A stretch of DNA of 64,000 bases, from NCBI RefSeq assembly GCF_003285015.1, contig NZ_QMFB01000001.1, positions 248,001 to 312,000 on the forward strand, read 5' to 3'. The stretch is from Paenibacillus contaminans. Lineage in GTDB: Bacteria > Bacillota > Bacilli > Paenibacillales > NBRC-103111. Below the pieces are notes generated by a model, which had not been told where the DNA came from, searched no databases, and was given only the letters and a program-made list of their open reading frames with translations. This document shows, in pieces, positions 9,701-16,793 of the stretch. Made by a program: the position numbers and the translations under genes. Each line of letters opens with the position of its first letter. The stretch's first letter is position 1.

Positions 9701-11507
9701 TGACAAAGTTATTCAGGGAGCGGCGCTTCAAATTGCGCTGCCGGACTCAGCCGCCGTTCCTCCCTTTGTTACGAATATCGGCAATGTGGGCATCGGAGAG
9801 AGCCGTTCTTCCGATCATTCATTCGAGATTCCGCTTGAGCTTGAACCCGGCGTTTATCCGGTGACTGCAAGCGTTCAATTCCAGTACGATGGGAAGCTTG
9901 TAACGGTAACCGATAAGAGACTGCTGCAGGTCAATCCGCTGCTCGAAGCGGCGTTAAGTCAGGAAAGCATGAAAGTAAGTCAATATGGCACATATCCTGT
10001 CTTGTTCGAGCTGAAAAACAACTCCTCGCGGGCAATCGCAGCAGAGTTGTCGCATACTTCACCTGAAGGCATAGCGGTTACGCTCGACCCTTCCGTCACT
10101 CTGACGCCGAACGAGACGAAAAACGTTCAAGCCATGATCACAATCCCGCATTCGGTTACCGAAGGCGTCTATCATGTGAATGTTGATGCAAGTGTTGGCG
10201 GTAAGGTTCGGGCATCCATGCAGCTCGGCATTCGTATCGATACGAATCTGGCGTATAACGGAGGCTTCGAGAAGCAGGCCTCCGGTACCGAGAAACCGGA
10301 CGGCTGGTATACGGTGTCCGCTGTCTGGGATCGTTCGGTAGCGCATAATGGTTTAGCTTCCGTCCGGTTGGACCCGAATCCCGCGAACGCTTGGAACGTG
10401 ATTAGTACCGATAATAAATGGAGTATACCGGTAACCGCAGGCAAGGAGTACGTATTGTCGGGATGGATTAAAAACAGTTCATCGGCAGGCGCGGTCGAAT
10501 TAGGCATAAGGCAAGTAGACGCTGCCGGGAGTACAGTCGGATCTTACACATGGACGAAAACGATCAATAACAGCGATTGGACGCGATACGAAGTGATATT
10601 CGTCGCATCGCCGCAAACGAAGACCGTTCAGGCGTACTTTAAAGCGAATCAAACGGTAAACGGACCGGCGTGGGCGGATGATTTGCAATTTCGAGAGAGA
10701 TGGTTAAGCGCATCGATAGAACCGGCCGATATGAGGGTCAAGCCGGGAGCCGGTTCTCCGTTCGCGATCCAGTTGACTAATAATACGGACCAAGAATTGA
10801 CCATAAAGCTTTCTCAAACGGACTTGGAAGGATTAACGATCGATATGCCGAGCGAAATTGTCCTGGGCGCATTGGAAAACCGTTCGGTACAAGGAACGAT
10901 AACGCCGGCTTCTTCCCTAGCAGAAGGCCAATATAAGGCGGTGGTTCAGCTTACAGTTGGGGGGGCCTTATATGCGACCCTGCCGCTTACCGTCAATGTT
11001 CAGGCCAACATGCTTGCAAATCCGGGTTTTGAGAATTTGACCGGCGGAAAACCCGTAAATTGGAGCTTATATTTTGTCTCGGGGACCAGTGTTACGGCAA
11101 GCGGCGAAAGCGCCCGAACCGGCAGCTACGGCATGAGGCTAAGGACTCAACAATCGAGCAACGGGGTGCTTGTCAATCAAAAGATACTGGTCGAGGCGGG
11201 CAAATCGTATGAAGTTTCGGCCTGGGTTCGTTCAAACGCTTTGAAGGGCCAAGGCTTTAGAATTTATTCGGAATATTACCGGGATGAACAAACGCAAAAC
11301 TCGAGTACACACGTGAGTACGGAGTTGGGTAATTTTAATAAATCCAACCCGGGCGAATGGGAGAAAATAACGTTCCATATAACGGCCCCGCCGGAAGTAA
11401 AAGCCGCTCTCGTTTATTTCAGATTGTATGGGTTTGGCGATGCGGCTCATGCCGATCAGGTCGATTTGGATGATGTTGCAGTCATTGAACTGGATAGTTT
11501 AGAGTAA
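6786..11507 (+). CDS. large secreted multidomain carbohydrate-active protein with glycosidase-like barrel and CBM-like modules
   Basis: A 1573-residue protein. The ATG at 6786 follows AGGGAGGA. Order: signal peptide (1-40), Lys/Pro/Thr repeat linker (55-114) and Thr/Pro-rich stretch (to about 145), carboxypeptidase-regulatory-like beta sandwich (about 152-232), a CBM4/9-like jelly roll starting LLINGGFED (about 237-390), and a clan GH-A-like barrel (about 500-840) starting VDGQPFFPVIAYH with WMIMDEPAL near residue 600. A helical spacer, two NEW3-like beta domains and two more CBM4/9-like modules (NLAYNGGFE near 1152, NMLANPGFE near 1408) follow. No S-layer or sortase signal is seen. It probably binds and perhaps hydrolyses a polysaccharide outside the cell. 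The catalytic pair was not firmly identified, so activity is inferred. Confidence 0.75.
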   Translation: MKHNRLFFRKIAMLMTLCLIISLFASTWGSGLAAYGADAEVQHPLSSSELESAKQPKPSKEPKPTKEPKPTKSPKPTKEPKPSKSPKPTKEPKPSKSPKPTKEPKPTKSPKPSSTPTSVPTSTPTLPPTPTPTETNTPQPTETPGPSQSPAIETGSVTGTVYGTDNTPIASAKVQITGTGYRAVTDENGMYTLQSVPVGSYTLSAMKPGFINGLSDEFTVTDGGTATVSVTLVQEQLLINGGFEDVSGGIAPGWSPIKNGWGSYIDVASEAARTGSYGVAIQTSESNNPWIMQAIPVEEGAVYELTSWFKAIGVTGNPGYKIEFFSNKENTVENWVTGYDSKAPSSQNDGEWHELKHETKAPPRSKYMYVYLRLYGKGKVYFDDASAIKTQNPPQLVNMETNQIYYYPDVTTAAVRAKLRPEDGIYADKSVDIRITAEGSEGTVFEQTGIPAAAEVEISFDPAVMSLKQPYVLTIQLKDAEGQTVDQLEKTIYRWPRPTAIPENGPVYVDGQPFFPVIAYHAEFADYPNMQQIGVNTVQGKFTNSADNLQLQLDTAQQHGLKMLVPLYYGMKVKENFEQMRQFVDRFKSHPAVLAWMIMDEPALNKIPQEELLDAYKLIHSIDPDHPTYMVEYDPGAFRSVGQATDVMVTDVYPYRSDAMQPISAVGNSVRQAIAEVDGVKPVWTVLQTFRLPNTVYNYLPTIDQVRNMAYQSLLAGSKGLAYYSINDPNWKLQDSELWPGLVRFKEELKLIGELASSGTKLQENIGNEVQWGIWERGQERFAVAINLTKQNKTAVLPIGLHGYVMQQLYVESPEQWESWEENQTVALSSEQTLVYRIIPFTAKVDAAMEELQVATDSIPNHTGWKAMLETLIMKMQEMKQGLNGEENYVSESLGKAILIMRELGQAKEWVEQQEDSELGGRKTQLLDSLNKSGSNIQPIVQTILQSDMQFVPGQAVPGDDLEVSVQVRNVSDKVIQGAALQIALPDSAAVPPFVTNIGNVGIGESRSSDHSFEIPLELEPGVYPVTASVQFQYDGKLVTVTDKRLLQVNPLLEAALSQESMKVSQYGTYPVLFELKNNSSRAIAAELSHTSPEGIAVTLDPSVTLTPNETKNVQAMITIPHSVTEGVYHVNVDASVGGKVRASMQLGIRIDTNLAYNGGFEKQASGTEKPDGWYTVSAVWDRSVAHNGLASVRLDPNPANAWNVISTDNKWSIPVTAGKEYVLSGWIKNSSSAGAVELGIRQVDAAGSTVGSYTWTKTINNSDWTRYEVIFVASPQTKTVQAYFKANQTVNGPAWADDLQFRERWLSASIEPADMRVKPGAGSPFAIQLTNNTDQELTIKLSQTDLEGLTIDMPSEIVLGALENRSVQGTITPASSLAEGQYKAVVQLTVGGALYATLPLTVNVQANMLANPGFENLTGGKPVNWSLYFVSGTSVTASGESARTGSYGMRLRTQQSSNGVLVNQKILVEAGKSYEVSAWVRSNALKGQGFRIYSEYYRDEQTQNSSTHVSTELGNFNKSNPGEWEKITFHITAPPEVKAALVYFRLYGFGDAAHADQVDLDDVAVIELDSLE
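6948..7127 (+). repeat. in-frame 18-bp tandem repeat encoding the Lys/Pro linker
   Basis: Ten consecutive six-residue units of the form [QES]PKP[TS][KS] (mainly EPKPTK and SPKPTK) occupy residues 55-114 of the secreted protein. The DNA repeat is 18 bp with small third-position changes. It forms a cationic, extended linker suited to crossing or binding the cell wall. Copy number is likely to vary between strains. Confidence 0.9.
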
Positions 11508-11545
11508 TGTAATCAATTTGAAACGAAAAAATGCGATACGCCACG

Positions 11546-11583
11546 GCCGCTTTGTTTCCCTGTCGGGAAGCGAAGCGGCTTTT
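11546..11583 (+). terminator. intrinsic terminator of the secreted carbohydrate-active protein gene
   Basis: GCCGCTT (11546-11552) pairs with AAGCGGC (11573-11579), with inner pairing of TTTCCC and GGGAA, followed by TTTT. It lies 38 bases after the stop codon. Confidence 0.8.
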
Positions 11584-11720
11584 CTATATGACTAAGACTA
11601 GACCGACGAAGGTTATTAATCATGCAAAAAATGCTATAGTAAAGTGTGGAACGTACGATTGAAAGACATGATAGATTCCAAGCGACTGCGAGAAAAGACG
11701 AGAAGAGGAAGCTGCCGCAT

Positions 11721-12080
11721 ATGAACCAATTCGATGCCAAAGGAACATTCGACATTGTAGAAAAAGAAATCGAATCGCGATTACAGCCCAAAGGATATTT
11801 GAGAACGAAACATCAGCATCACCCGGGAACGTTCGGCAATATATACTCCGTGTACGAGGGCGGCAGAGGGTTGATTCGCTTTATTTGGGACGGCAAGGAC
11901 AGGCGGTACGTCATTCGTGTTTATCGGAAGAGAAGCTGGTTTATGAGCACGTTTCTTATTTCCGTATTGGGGAGGAACGATCCTGATCAATTGCTTAAAG
12001 AATTCGTACTGACCGGCGATGACGCGACGAATGACGACATGCTCAAACAAACGTATGGCGAGCTCTTGGCATTATCCTGA
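11721..12080 (+). CDS. hypothetical protein, 119 residues
   Basis: I do not recognise this family. The product is a small soluble protein with a mixed-charge sequence: an N-terminal helix (FDIVEKEIESRLQPKGY), a beta-rich centre (GLIRFIWDGKDRRYVIRVYRK) and a C-terminal helical part. The start was set at ATG 11721 behind AGAGGAA; an upstream in-frame codon at 11646 lacks a ribosome site. It stands alone between two terminated units and immediately precedes the thiazole-peptide precursor gene on the same strand. A role in that system cannot be excluded but nothing in the sequence supports one. Confidence 0.6.
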   Translation: MNQFDAKGTFDIVEKEIESRLQPKGYLRTKHQHHPGTFGNIYSVYEGGRGLIRFIWDGKDRRYVIRVYRKRSWFMSTFLISVLGRNDPDQLLKEFVLTGDDATNDDMLKQTYGELLALS

Positions 12081-12239
12081 GCCAACGGCTTGCGGGTTAA
12101 GGAATTAGCAAGACTGTTCCCTGTCAAAACAATAAATTACTGGGCGTTTGTAACAACTTCGTAACCACCTTCATATGTTGTCGTGTGATCAATTAGGCGA
12201 ATGCCACTAAGGCTTCTACACGATATGGAGGGTGTTAAG

Positions 12240-12536
12240 ATGAATGATTTTAAAAATGATTTGCAAAATTTGAACGTTTCCGATTTCAATGTGACCGAAG
12301 CGTCGCAATGGCAAGTTCAGAACCAGCAGGATCCGCGTCTGTTCGGTATCGGCGGCATTGGCGGTGTCGGTGGCTGTTTTAACTGTACCAGCTGCTTCTT
12401 CTGCGTGAATTGCTTCAATTGCGTAAATTGCTTTAACTGCCATCGCTGTCATAACTGTCATAATTGCCATAACTGCCACAATTGTCATAACTGCCAAAAC
12501 TGCCATAATTGCCATAACTGCAGACCGGAACAATAA
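12240..12536 (+). CDS. heterocycloanthracin/sonorensin-like TOMM precursor peptide with 17 Cys-x-x repeats
   Basis: This 98-residue peptide starts at ATG 12240 behind GGAGGGTGTT. Residues 1-35 form an acidic leader (MNDFKNDLQNLNVSDFN...), followed by a Gly-rich bridge GIGGIGGVGG. The rest is a core in which 17 cysteines are spaced exactly every third residue: seven mostly CFN/CVN/CTS units, CHR, then mainly CHN units, ending CRPEQ. Repeated Cys-Xaa-Xaa after a Gly-rich bridge is the hallmark of the heterocycloanthracin/sonorensin family, in which cysteines are converted to thiazolines or thiazoles. The modification enzymes follow downstream. The His/Asn filling of the repeats differs from sonorensin. 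A hairpin terminator follows directly. Confidence 0.92.
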   Translation: MNDFKNDLQNLNVSDFNVTEASQWQVQNQQDPRLFGIGGIGGVGGCFNCTSCFFCVNCFNCVNCFNCHRCHNCHNCHNCHNCHNCQNCHNCHNCRPEQ

Positions 12537-12543
12537 AAGCCGA

Positions 12544-12577
12544 AAGCCTGCCGCTACCAATAGCGGCGGGCTTTTAT
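12544..12577 (+). terminator. intrinsic terminator or attenuator after the precursor gene
   Basis: AAGCCTGCCGCT (12544-12555) pairs with AGCGGCGGGCTT (12562-12573) around a six-base loop, followed by TTT. It starts eight bases after the precursor stop codon, so precursor mRNA should accumulate well above any read-through into the enzyme genes. Confidence 0.85.
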
Positions 12578-12712
12578 ATAGATGGGCTGAGTATGCCTTA
12601 CTTGTCTCACCGGAAAGTTCAATAATCCGGATAACACGCCAGTCCTTTAATGGATGGAGAAGCCGTTTATCCTTGTCTGAAGAAAAGCGAGTCAGCGGCT
12701 ATAAGCTTTCGG

Positions 12713-12751
12713 TAAACGCCAATGTCGGGTCGACGATTGGCGTTTATTCTT
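12713..12751 (+). terminator. second hairpin between precursor and enzyme genes
   Basis: AAACGCCAAT (12714-12723) pairs perfectly with ATTGGCGTTT (12736-12745) and is followed by ATTCTT, a poor T-tract. Apart from the two hairpins, the 310-base gap 12537-12846 shows no open frame with a ribosome site. A weak promoter-like CTGACA occurs near 12774, so the enzyme genes may have their own promoter. Confidence 0.6.
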
Positions 12752-12846
12752 GTGCCGTTCGTTTCTGAAAAAACTGACATGACGGACAAATAATCGTGCA
12801 TAAAATTTACTTGTTACATCGATTTGTATACGGAAGGAGGGTGCGA

Positions 12847-14802
12847 ATGTCAAACTACAAGACTTCCATGCGACTGAAAGTGAACAGGGATACTTTTTAT
12901 ATGCCTGATCCCGTCAGCGGCGTGTTTTTTCGAAACAATCTAAGCTCGTTCCGCATGGAGGGCGAAGGGATAGATCAATGGATAGAAAAGCTGCTGCCTG
13001 CATTTAATGGCGAGCAATCGCTTGCGGAATTGACGGACGGTTTGCCGGAGCCATACCGGAAGCGGGTTGTCGAAATAGCGGATGCGTTATTGAAGAACGG
13101 CTTTGTTCGCGATGTAAGTCAAGATGCGCCATATCGGCTTTCTGAAGGACTGTTGACAAAATATGCTTCGCAAATCGAGTTTCTTGATCATTTCGGCGGA
13201 TCGGGCGCATTCCGGTTTCAAACTTACCGTCAAGCAAAGGTGCTGGCGATCGGATCAGGACCGTTTATGGCTTCTTTGGTATCTGCGCTGCTAGAATCGG
13301 GATTGCCGAGGTTCCAAGTGTCGATTCTCGATTCGGCTTCGACCGACAGGAAACGTCTGGCTGATTTGGTTTCGCATGCACGCAAAACGGATGGCGAAGT
13401 GACGGTGGAGGAAGTGCCCGTTCCGACGGATACGGAATCGGCGGGCGGTTGGCGGGAAACGGTTAAAGCCTTCGACGCCGTTTTGTATGTGTCACCGAAG
13501 GAAAACGTCGAAGAACTGCGAACCATCCATACGGCATGTAAGGAGGAAAATAAATTATTTCTTCCTGCCCTATGCTTGAAGCAAGTCGGGTGGGCGGGTC
13601 CTATCGTCCATCCGGAATCGGAAGGCGACTGGGAGTCGGCGTGGAGACGGGTCCACCGGTCTGCGCTCGGCATCCATACGCAGGTTCAAGACTACTCGTC
13701 CACGGCTGGAGCGCTGCTGGCAAACATGATCGTATTTGAAGGGATGAAGAAAATATCGGGCATATCCGGTGAGGCGGAGGGCAGCCGCGTATATTTGTTG
13801 AACTTAGAAACGCTGGAAGGAAGCTGGCACTCGTTCATCCCGCATCCCTTGGCGGAAGGACGTGCCGAGGCCAAATGGATTCGCGTGTTAGACCGGGAAG
13901 TCTCAGGGGACGCAAGCAGAAGCAAAGACGAATTATTTTCCTTTTTCGGCGGAATGACATCGGAATATGCAGGTATTTTTCATATATGGGACGAAGGTGA
14001 TCTTCAGCAGCTTCCGCTCTCCCAGTGCCGTGTTCAAGCAGCCGACCCTCTATCCGAAGGGCCTGCCGGACTGCTGGCGGAAATCGTTTGTGCGGAAATG
14101 TCCCATCTGGATGCGCGGCATGCAGCCGGATTATCCGGGATTGAAGCATACGCTGCGCGGATGAGCGAAAGTTTCCTGTCTGAGCTATACTCGGATCCAT
14201 GGGATAGGATCATGCCGCAGGAATTCGTCGGTGTGGGGGCGGGATTGACGATTGCGGAAGGCGTAGGAAGAGGGCTGCACAAATGGCTGAACGACGAGCT
14301 GGAAAAGCAAAGCGGTCAGCGGCTTCCCCTCGTGTTAACGGCGTACTCGCCTGTTATTGAAGACGAGCGCTGTCAATATTACTTGCGAGCGTTGGAAACG
14401 TTGAACGGCCCGGTAATGATCGGTCATGGCGAAAAGGCGGCGGGTTTTCCATCCGTATGGGTCAACTCGAACGGGTATTGGTTCGGGGGGGCGGGGCTGA
14501 ATGTGACGTTTGCTTTAAGAAATGCCCTGAAACAGGCGTTGATGAAGGAACAAAACCAAAACCGCGCTGCGCATTCAAGGCTTGAGCTTAGATCGGTGCT
14601 TCGCAAGGAAGAAGGGGATCTTGGCGTCATCATTCCGAACTGCGAAATGGCCGTGCAAGCGGACGATCTAACCGCCGCATTAAAACTGATCAAACAAAAT
14701 CGCAAACAGCTGCTCGTTTTCGACATGACGCCTGAGCCGTTGTTTAGAAAGGCGCTTGCCGGCGTGTTCGGCGTCCTGCTGCGCGAGGAGGGATCCCGTT
14801 GA
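12847..14802 (+). CDS. ThiF-like putative thiazole-containing bacteriocin maturation protein
   Basis: The 651-residue product resembles the ThiF-like 'ocin' maturation proteins that accompany Cys-Xaa-Xaa repeat precursors. An N-terminal region of about 110 residues (MRLKVNRDTFYMPDPVSG) looks like a winged-helix or peptide-binding module. A degenerate nucleotide-binding fold starts at KVLAIGSGPFMASLVSALLE (about 130-150), where the classic GxGxxG is not intact. The rest is a long domain without motifs I can name. Such proteins are thought to bind the leader and assist the cyclodehydratase. ATG 12847 follows GGAAGGAGGG. The gene overlaps the YcaO gene by four bases, so the two are translationally coupled. 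Confidence 0.82.
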   Translation: MSNYKTSMRLKVNRDTFYMPDPVSGVFFRNNLSSFRMEGEGIDQWIEKLLPAFNGEQSLAELTDGLPEPYRKRVVEIADALLKNGFVRDVSQDAPYRLSEGLLTKYASQIEFLDHFGGSGAFRFQTYRQAKVLAIGSGPFMASLVSALLESGLPRFQVSILDSASTDRKRLADLVSHARKTDGEVTVEEVPVPTDTESAGGWRETVKAFDAVLYVSPKENVEELRTIHTACKEENKLFLPALCLKQVGWAGPIVHPESEGDWESAWRRVHRSALGIHTQVQDYSSTAGALLANMIVFEGMKKISGISGEAEGSRVYLLNLETLEGSWHSFIPHPLAEGRAEAKWIRVLDREVSGDASRSKDELFSFFGGMTSEYAGIFHIWDEGDLQQLPLSQCRVQAADPLSEGPAGLLAEIVCAEMSHLDARHAAGLSGIEAYAARMSESFLSELYSDPWDRIMPQEFVGVGAGLTIAEGVGRGLHKWLNDELEKQSGQRLPLVLTAYSPVIEDERCQYYLRALETLNGPVMIGHGEKAAGFPSVWVNSNGYWFGGAGLNVTFALRNALKQALMKEQNQNRAAHSRLELRSVLRKEEGDLGVIIPNCEMAVQADDLTAALKLIKQNRKQLLVFDMTPEPLFRKALAGVFGVLLREEGSR

Positions 14803-16742
14803 GCGCCGTCATTGCCGTCATGGGAGAAGGGTTGCTGGCGGATTTCGTTAGCGACCGGTTGTCAGCGGACTATGAACTCGTAAGGCGGAAAGATTTCGAG
14901 CAAGGGGTTCCGGAGGCTGCGGACTTCGTTCTCGTGCTGCAAGATGCTTGGCATCCAAGCGTTCATCTGCAGGCAGAAGAGCTGTTTCAGTCGAATGGAA
15001 CGCCTTGGCTCCGCGGTTTTGTAGCTTTTGGGGAGGCGATAATCGGACCTTGGGTTCAACCGGGCATGCCGGGATGCTCCCAATGTGCGGACAGAAGACT
15101 TCTGATGGCGGGACGCGAAAGGAAGGATATGTGGAGGCTTAAGCAGCGGTTGTCCGAGCGCGGAGGAGCGGAGCGCGATGCGTGGGCGTCTCGCACAGGA
15201 CTTTGGCAAGCCGCTCATTTGGTATTGGCCGAAACGAGGAATATTTTGAGCGGCGAAATTCCGCAAACCGCCGATAAGCTTCAAATACTTAATTTAAGTT
15301 CGATGAACAGCGAGCTGCATGTTTTTGTGCCCGATTCGTTATGCCGGTTTTGCAGCCGGATGTCCGACGATACGATGCAGGCGGCAAACATCCCGCTTCG
15401 ACCTAGTCCGAAAATAAGCGCCGACAGCTATCGCTGCCGCTCGGCGGATGAGTTGAAACAAGTTTTGGCGCGGGATTATTTGGACGTTCGAACAGGCATT
15501 TTCAACGGCAAAATGAGCGATATGTCTTCATCGTTTGCAGATGCCAGCGTAAATTTGCCGCTATTTTCCGAAGATGTCGGCACAGCGGGGAGAACGCATT
15601 CGTTCGCAGCGAGCGAACTGACGGCCATGCTCGAAGGCTTGGAGCGGTACTCCAGCCTGGAGCCGCGAAGCAAACGAACGGCCGTTTACGGCAGCTATCG
15701 GGAAGTGGAGGCATACGCGCTTGATCCTGTAAAAGTAGGGGTTCATTCGAAGGAGCAGTATGCCATGCCGGGTTATCGTTATCAGCCGTTCGATGCAAGC
15801 GAGCCGATCCATTGGGTTTGGGGGTATTCGTTCCTGCAGGAAAGGCCTCTTTTGGTTCCGGAGCAGCTTGCCTATTACGGTACGGGAGCCAAGCGGCGGT
15901 TTGCGTTCGAATCTTCAAACGGCTGCGCGCTGGGCGGAAGCCTGGAGGAGGCGGTGTTGTACGGTATATTGGAAACGGCCGAGCGGGATGCGTTCCTAAT
16001 GACCTGGTATGCCCGTTTGCCGCTGCCGCGACTTGATCCTCCTACAGCCGGCGATCCGGAATTGACGCTGATGCTTGACCGCTTGCGGGCAGCGGCCGGC
16101 TATGACGTGCATTTTTATAATTCGACGATGGAATACGGAATACCGAGCATTTGGGCGGTGGCCGTAAATCGGAAGCCGAAAGGCGCAAAGCTCATTTGTG
16201 CTGCCGGCGCTCATCCCGATCCGGTGCGGGCGGCGAAAGGCGCCGTTCATGAATTGTCAGGAATGGTGTCGAACCTTGATCACAGCTATGAAGCGAACAA
16301 ACAAAAGGCGGAAGCCATGTTTCACGACTCTGCCAATGTCCGGCAGATGGAGGATCACGCCTTGCTGTACGGACTGCCGTCCGCTCAAGAGCGATTGCGT
16401 TTTATTCTTGACGAATCCCGTCCGATGCGATCGTTCGCAGAATCCTTCGAACAAAAAGAACGGCACGCGGATTTGACTGACGATCTGAAAGATATGCTTC
16501 TCCGGTTCAAACGGCATAATCTGGATGTGATAGCGGTAGACCTGACGGCTCCTGAACTCGCCCGAAACGGGCTTCATTGCGTTAAAGTATTGATACCCGG
16601 CATGCTGCCGATGACATTCGGCCACCACTATACCCGGTTGTTTGGCTTGGAGAGGGTGCGTACCGTGCCGGTGGCGCTCGGGTATGCCGAACGGCCGCTT
16701 ACCTACGAGGAGCTGAATCCTTTTCCCCATCCGTTTCCGTAA
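14799..16742 (+). CDS. fused leader-binding (cyclodehydratase E1-like) and YcaO (SagD-like) cyclodehydratase
   Basis: This 647-residue protein joins two parts. The N-terminal half (about 1-215) has a likely zinc tetrathiolate (GCSQCADRR with Cys 93 and 96, LCRFCSRM with Cys 182 and 185), as in TOMM leader-binding subunits. The C-terminal half is a YcaO domain with the ATP-binding acidic motifs EGLERYSS (about 278), SLEEAVLYGILETAERDAF (about 382-400) and AAKGAVHELSGM (about 477-488). It ends in PHPFP, the PxPxP tail of azoline-forming YcaO enzymes. The enzyme phosphorylates backbone amides and cyclises Cys to thiazoline using ATP. It starts at a TTG that overlaps the preceding stop (TTGA), behind GAGGAGGG. 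Confidence 0.92.
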   Translation: MSAVIAVMGEGLLADFVSDRLSADYELVRRKDFEQGVPEAADFVLVLQDAWHPSVHLQAEELFQSNGTPWLRGFVAFGEAIIGPWVQPGMPGCSQCADRRLLMAGRERKDMWRLKQRLSERGGAERDAWASRTGLWQAAHLVLAETRNILSGEIPQTADKLQILNLSSMNSELHVFVPDSLCRFCSRMSDDTMQAANIPLRPSPKISADSYRCRSADELKQVLARDYLDVRTGIFNGKMSDMSSSFADASVNLPLFSEDVGTAGRTHSFAASELTAMLEGLERYSSLEPRSKRTAVYGSYREVEAYALDPVKVGVHSKEQYAMPGYRYQPFDASEPIHWVWGYSFLQERPLLVPEQLAYYGTGAKRRFAFESSNGCALGGSLEEAVLYGILETAERDAFLMTWYARLPLPRLDPPTAGDPELTLMLDRLRAAAGYDVHFYNSTMEYGIPSIWAVAVNRKPKGAKLICAAGAHPDPVRAAKGAVHELSGMVSNLDHSYEANKQKAEAMFHDSANVRQMEDHALLYGLPSAQERLRFILDESRPMRSFAESFEQKERHADLTDDLKDMLLRFKRHNLDVIAVDLTAPELARNGLHCVKVLIPGMLPMTFGHHYTRLFGLERVRTVPVALGYAERPLTYEELNPFPHPFP

Positions 16743-16793
16743 GGCGACAAGACGTTCGGAAGGGGCGCCGGACTCGGAGGGGAGGGGAATGCT

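Noticed and set aside
12375-12521. Short periodic repeats that could suggest a CRISPR array or minisatellite
   Set aside because: The period is 9 bases, has no spacers and is the in-frame Cys-Xaa-Xaa core of the peptide precursor.
12216-12560. Open frame of 114 codons on the minus strand opposite the precursor
   Set aside because: It is a shadow produced by the regular codon pattern and runs through the terminator. The plus strand has the ribosome site and the family match.
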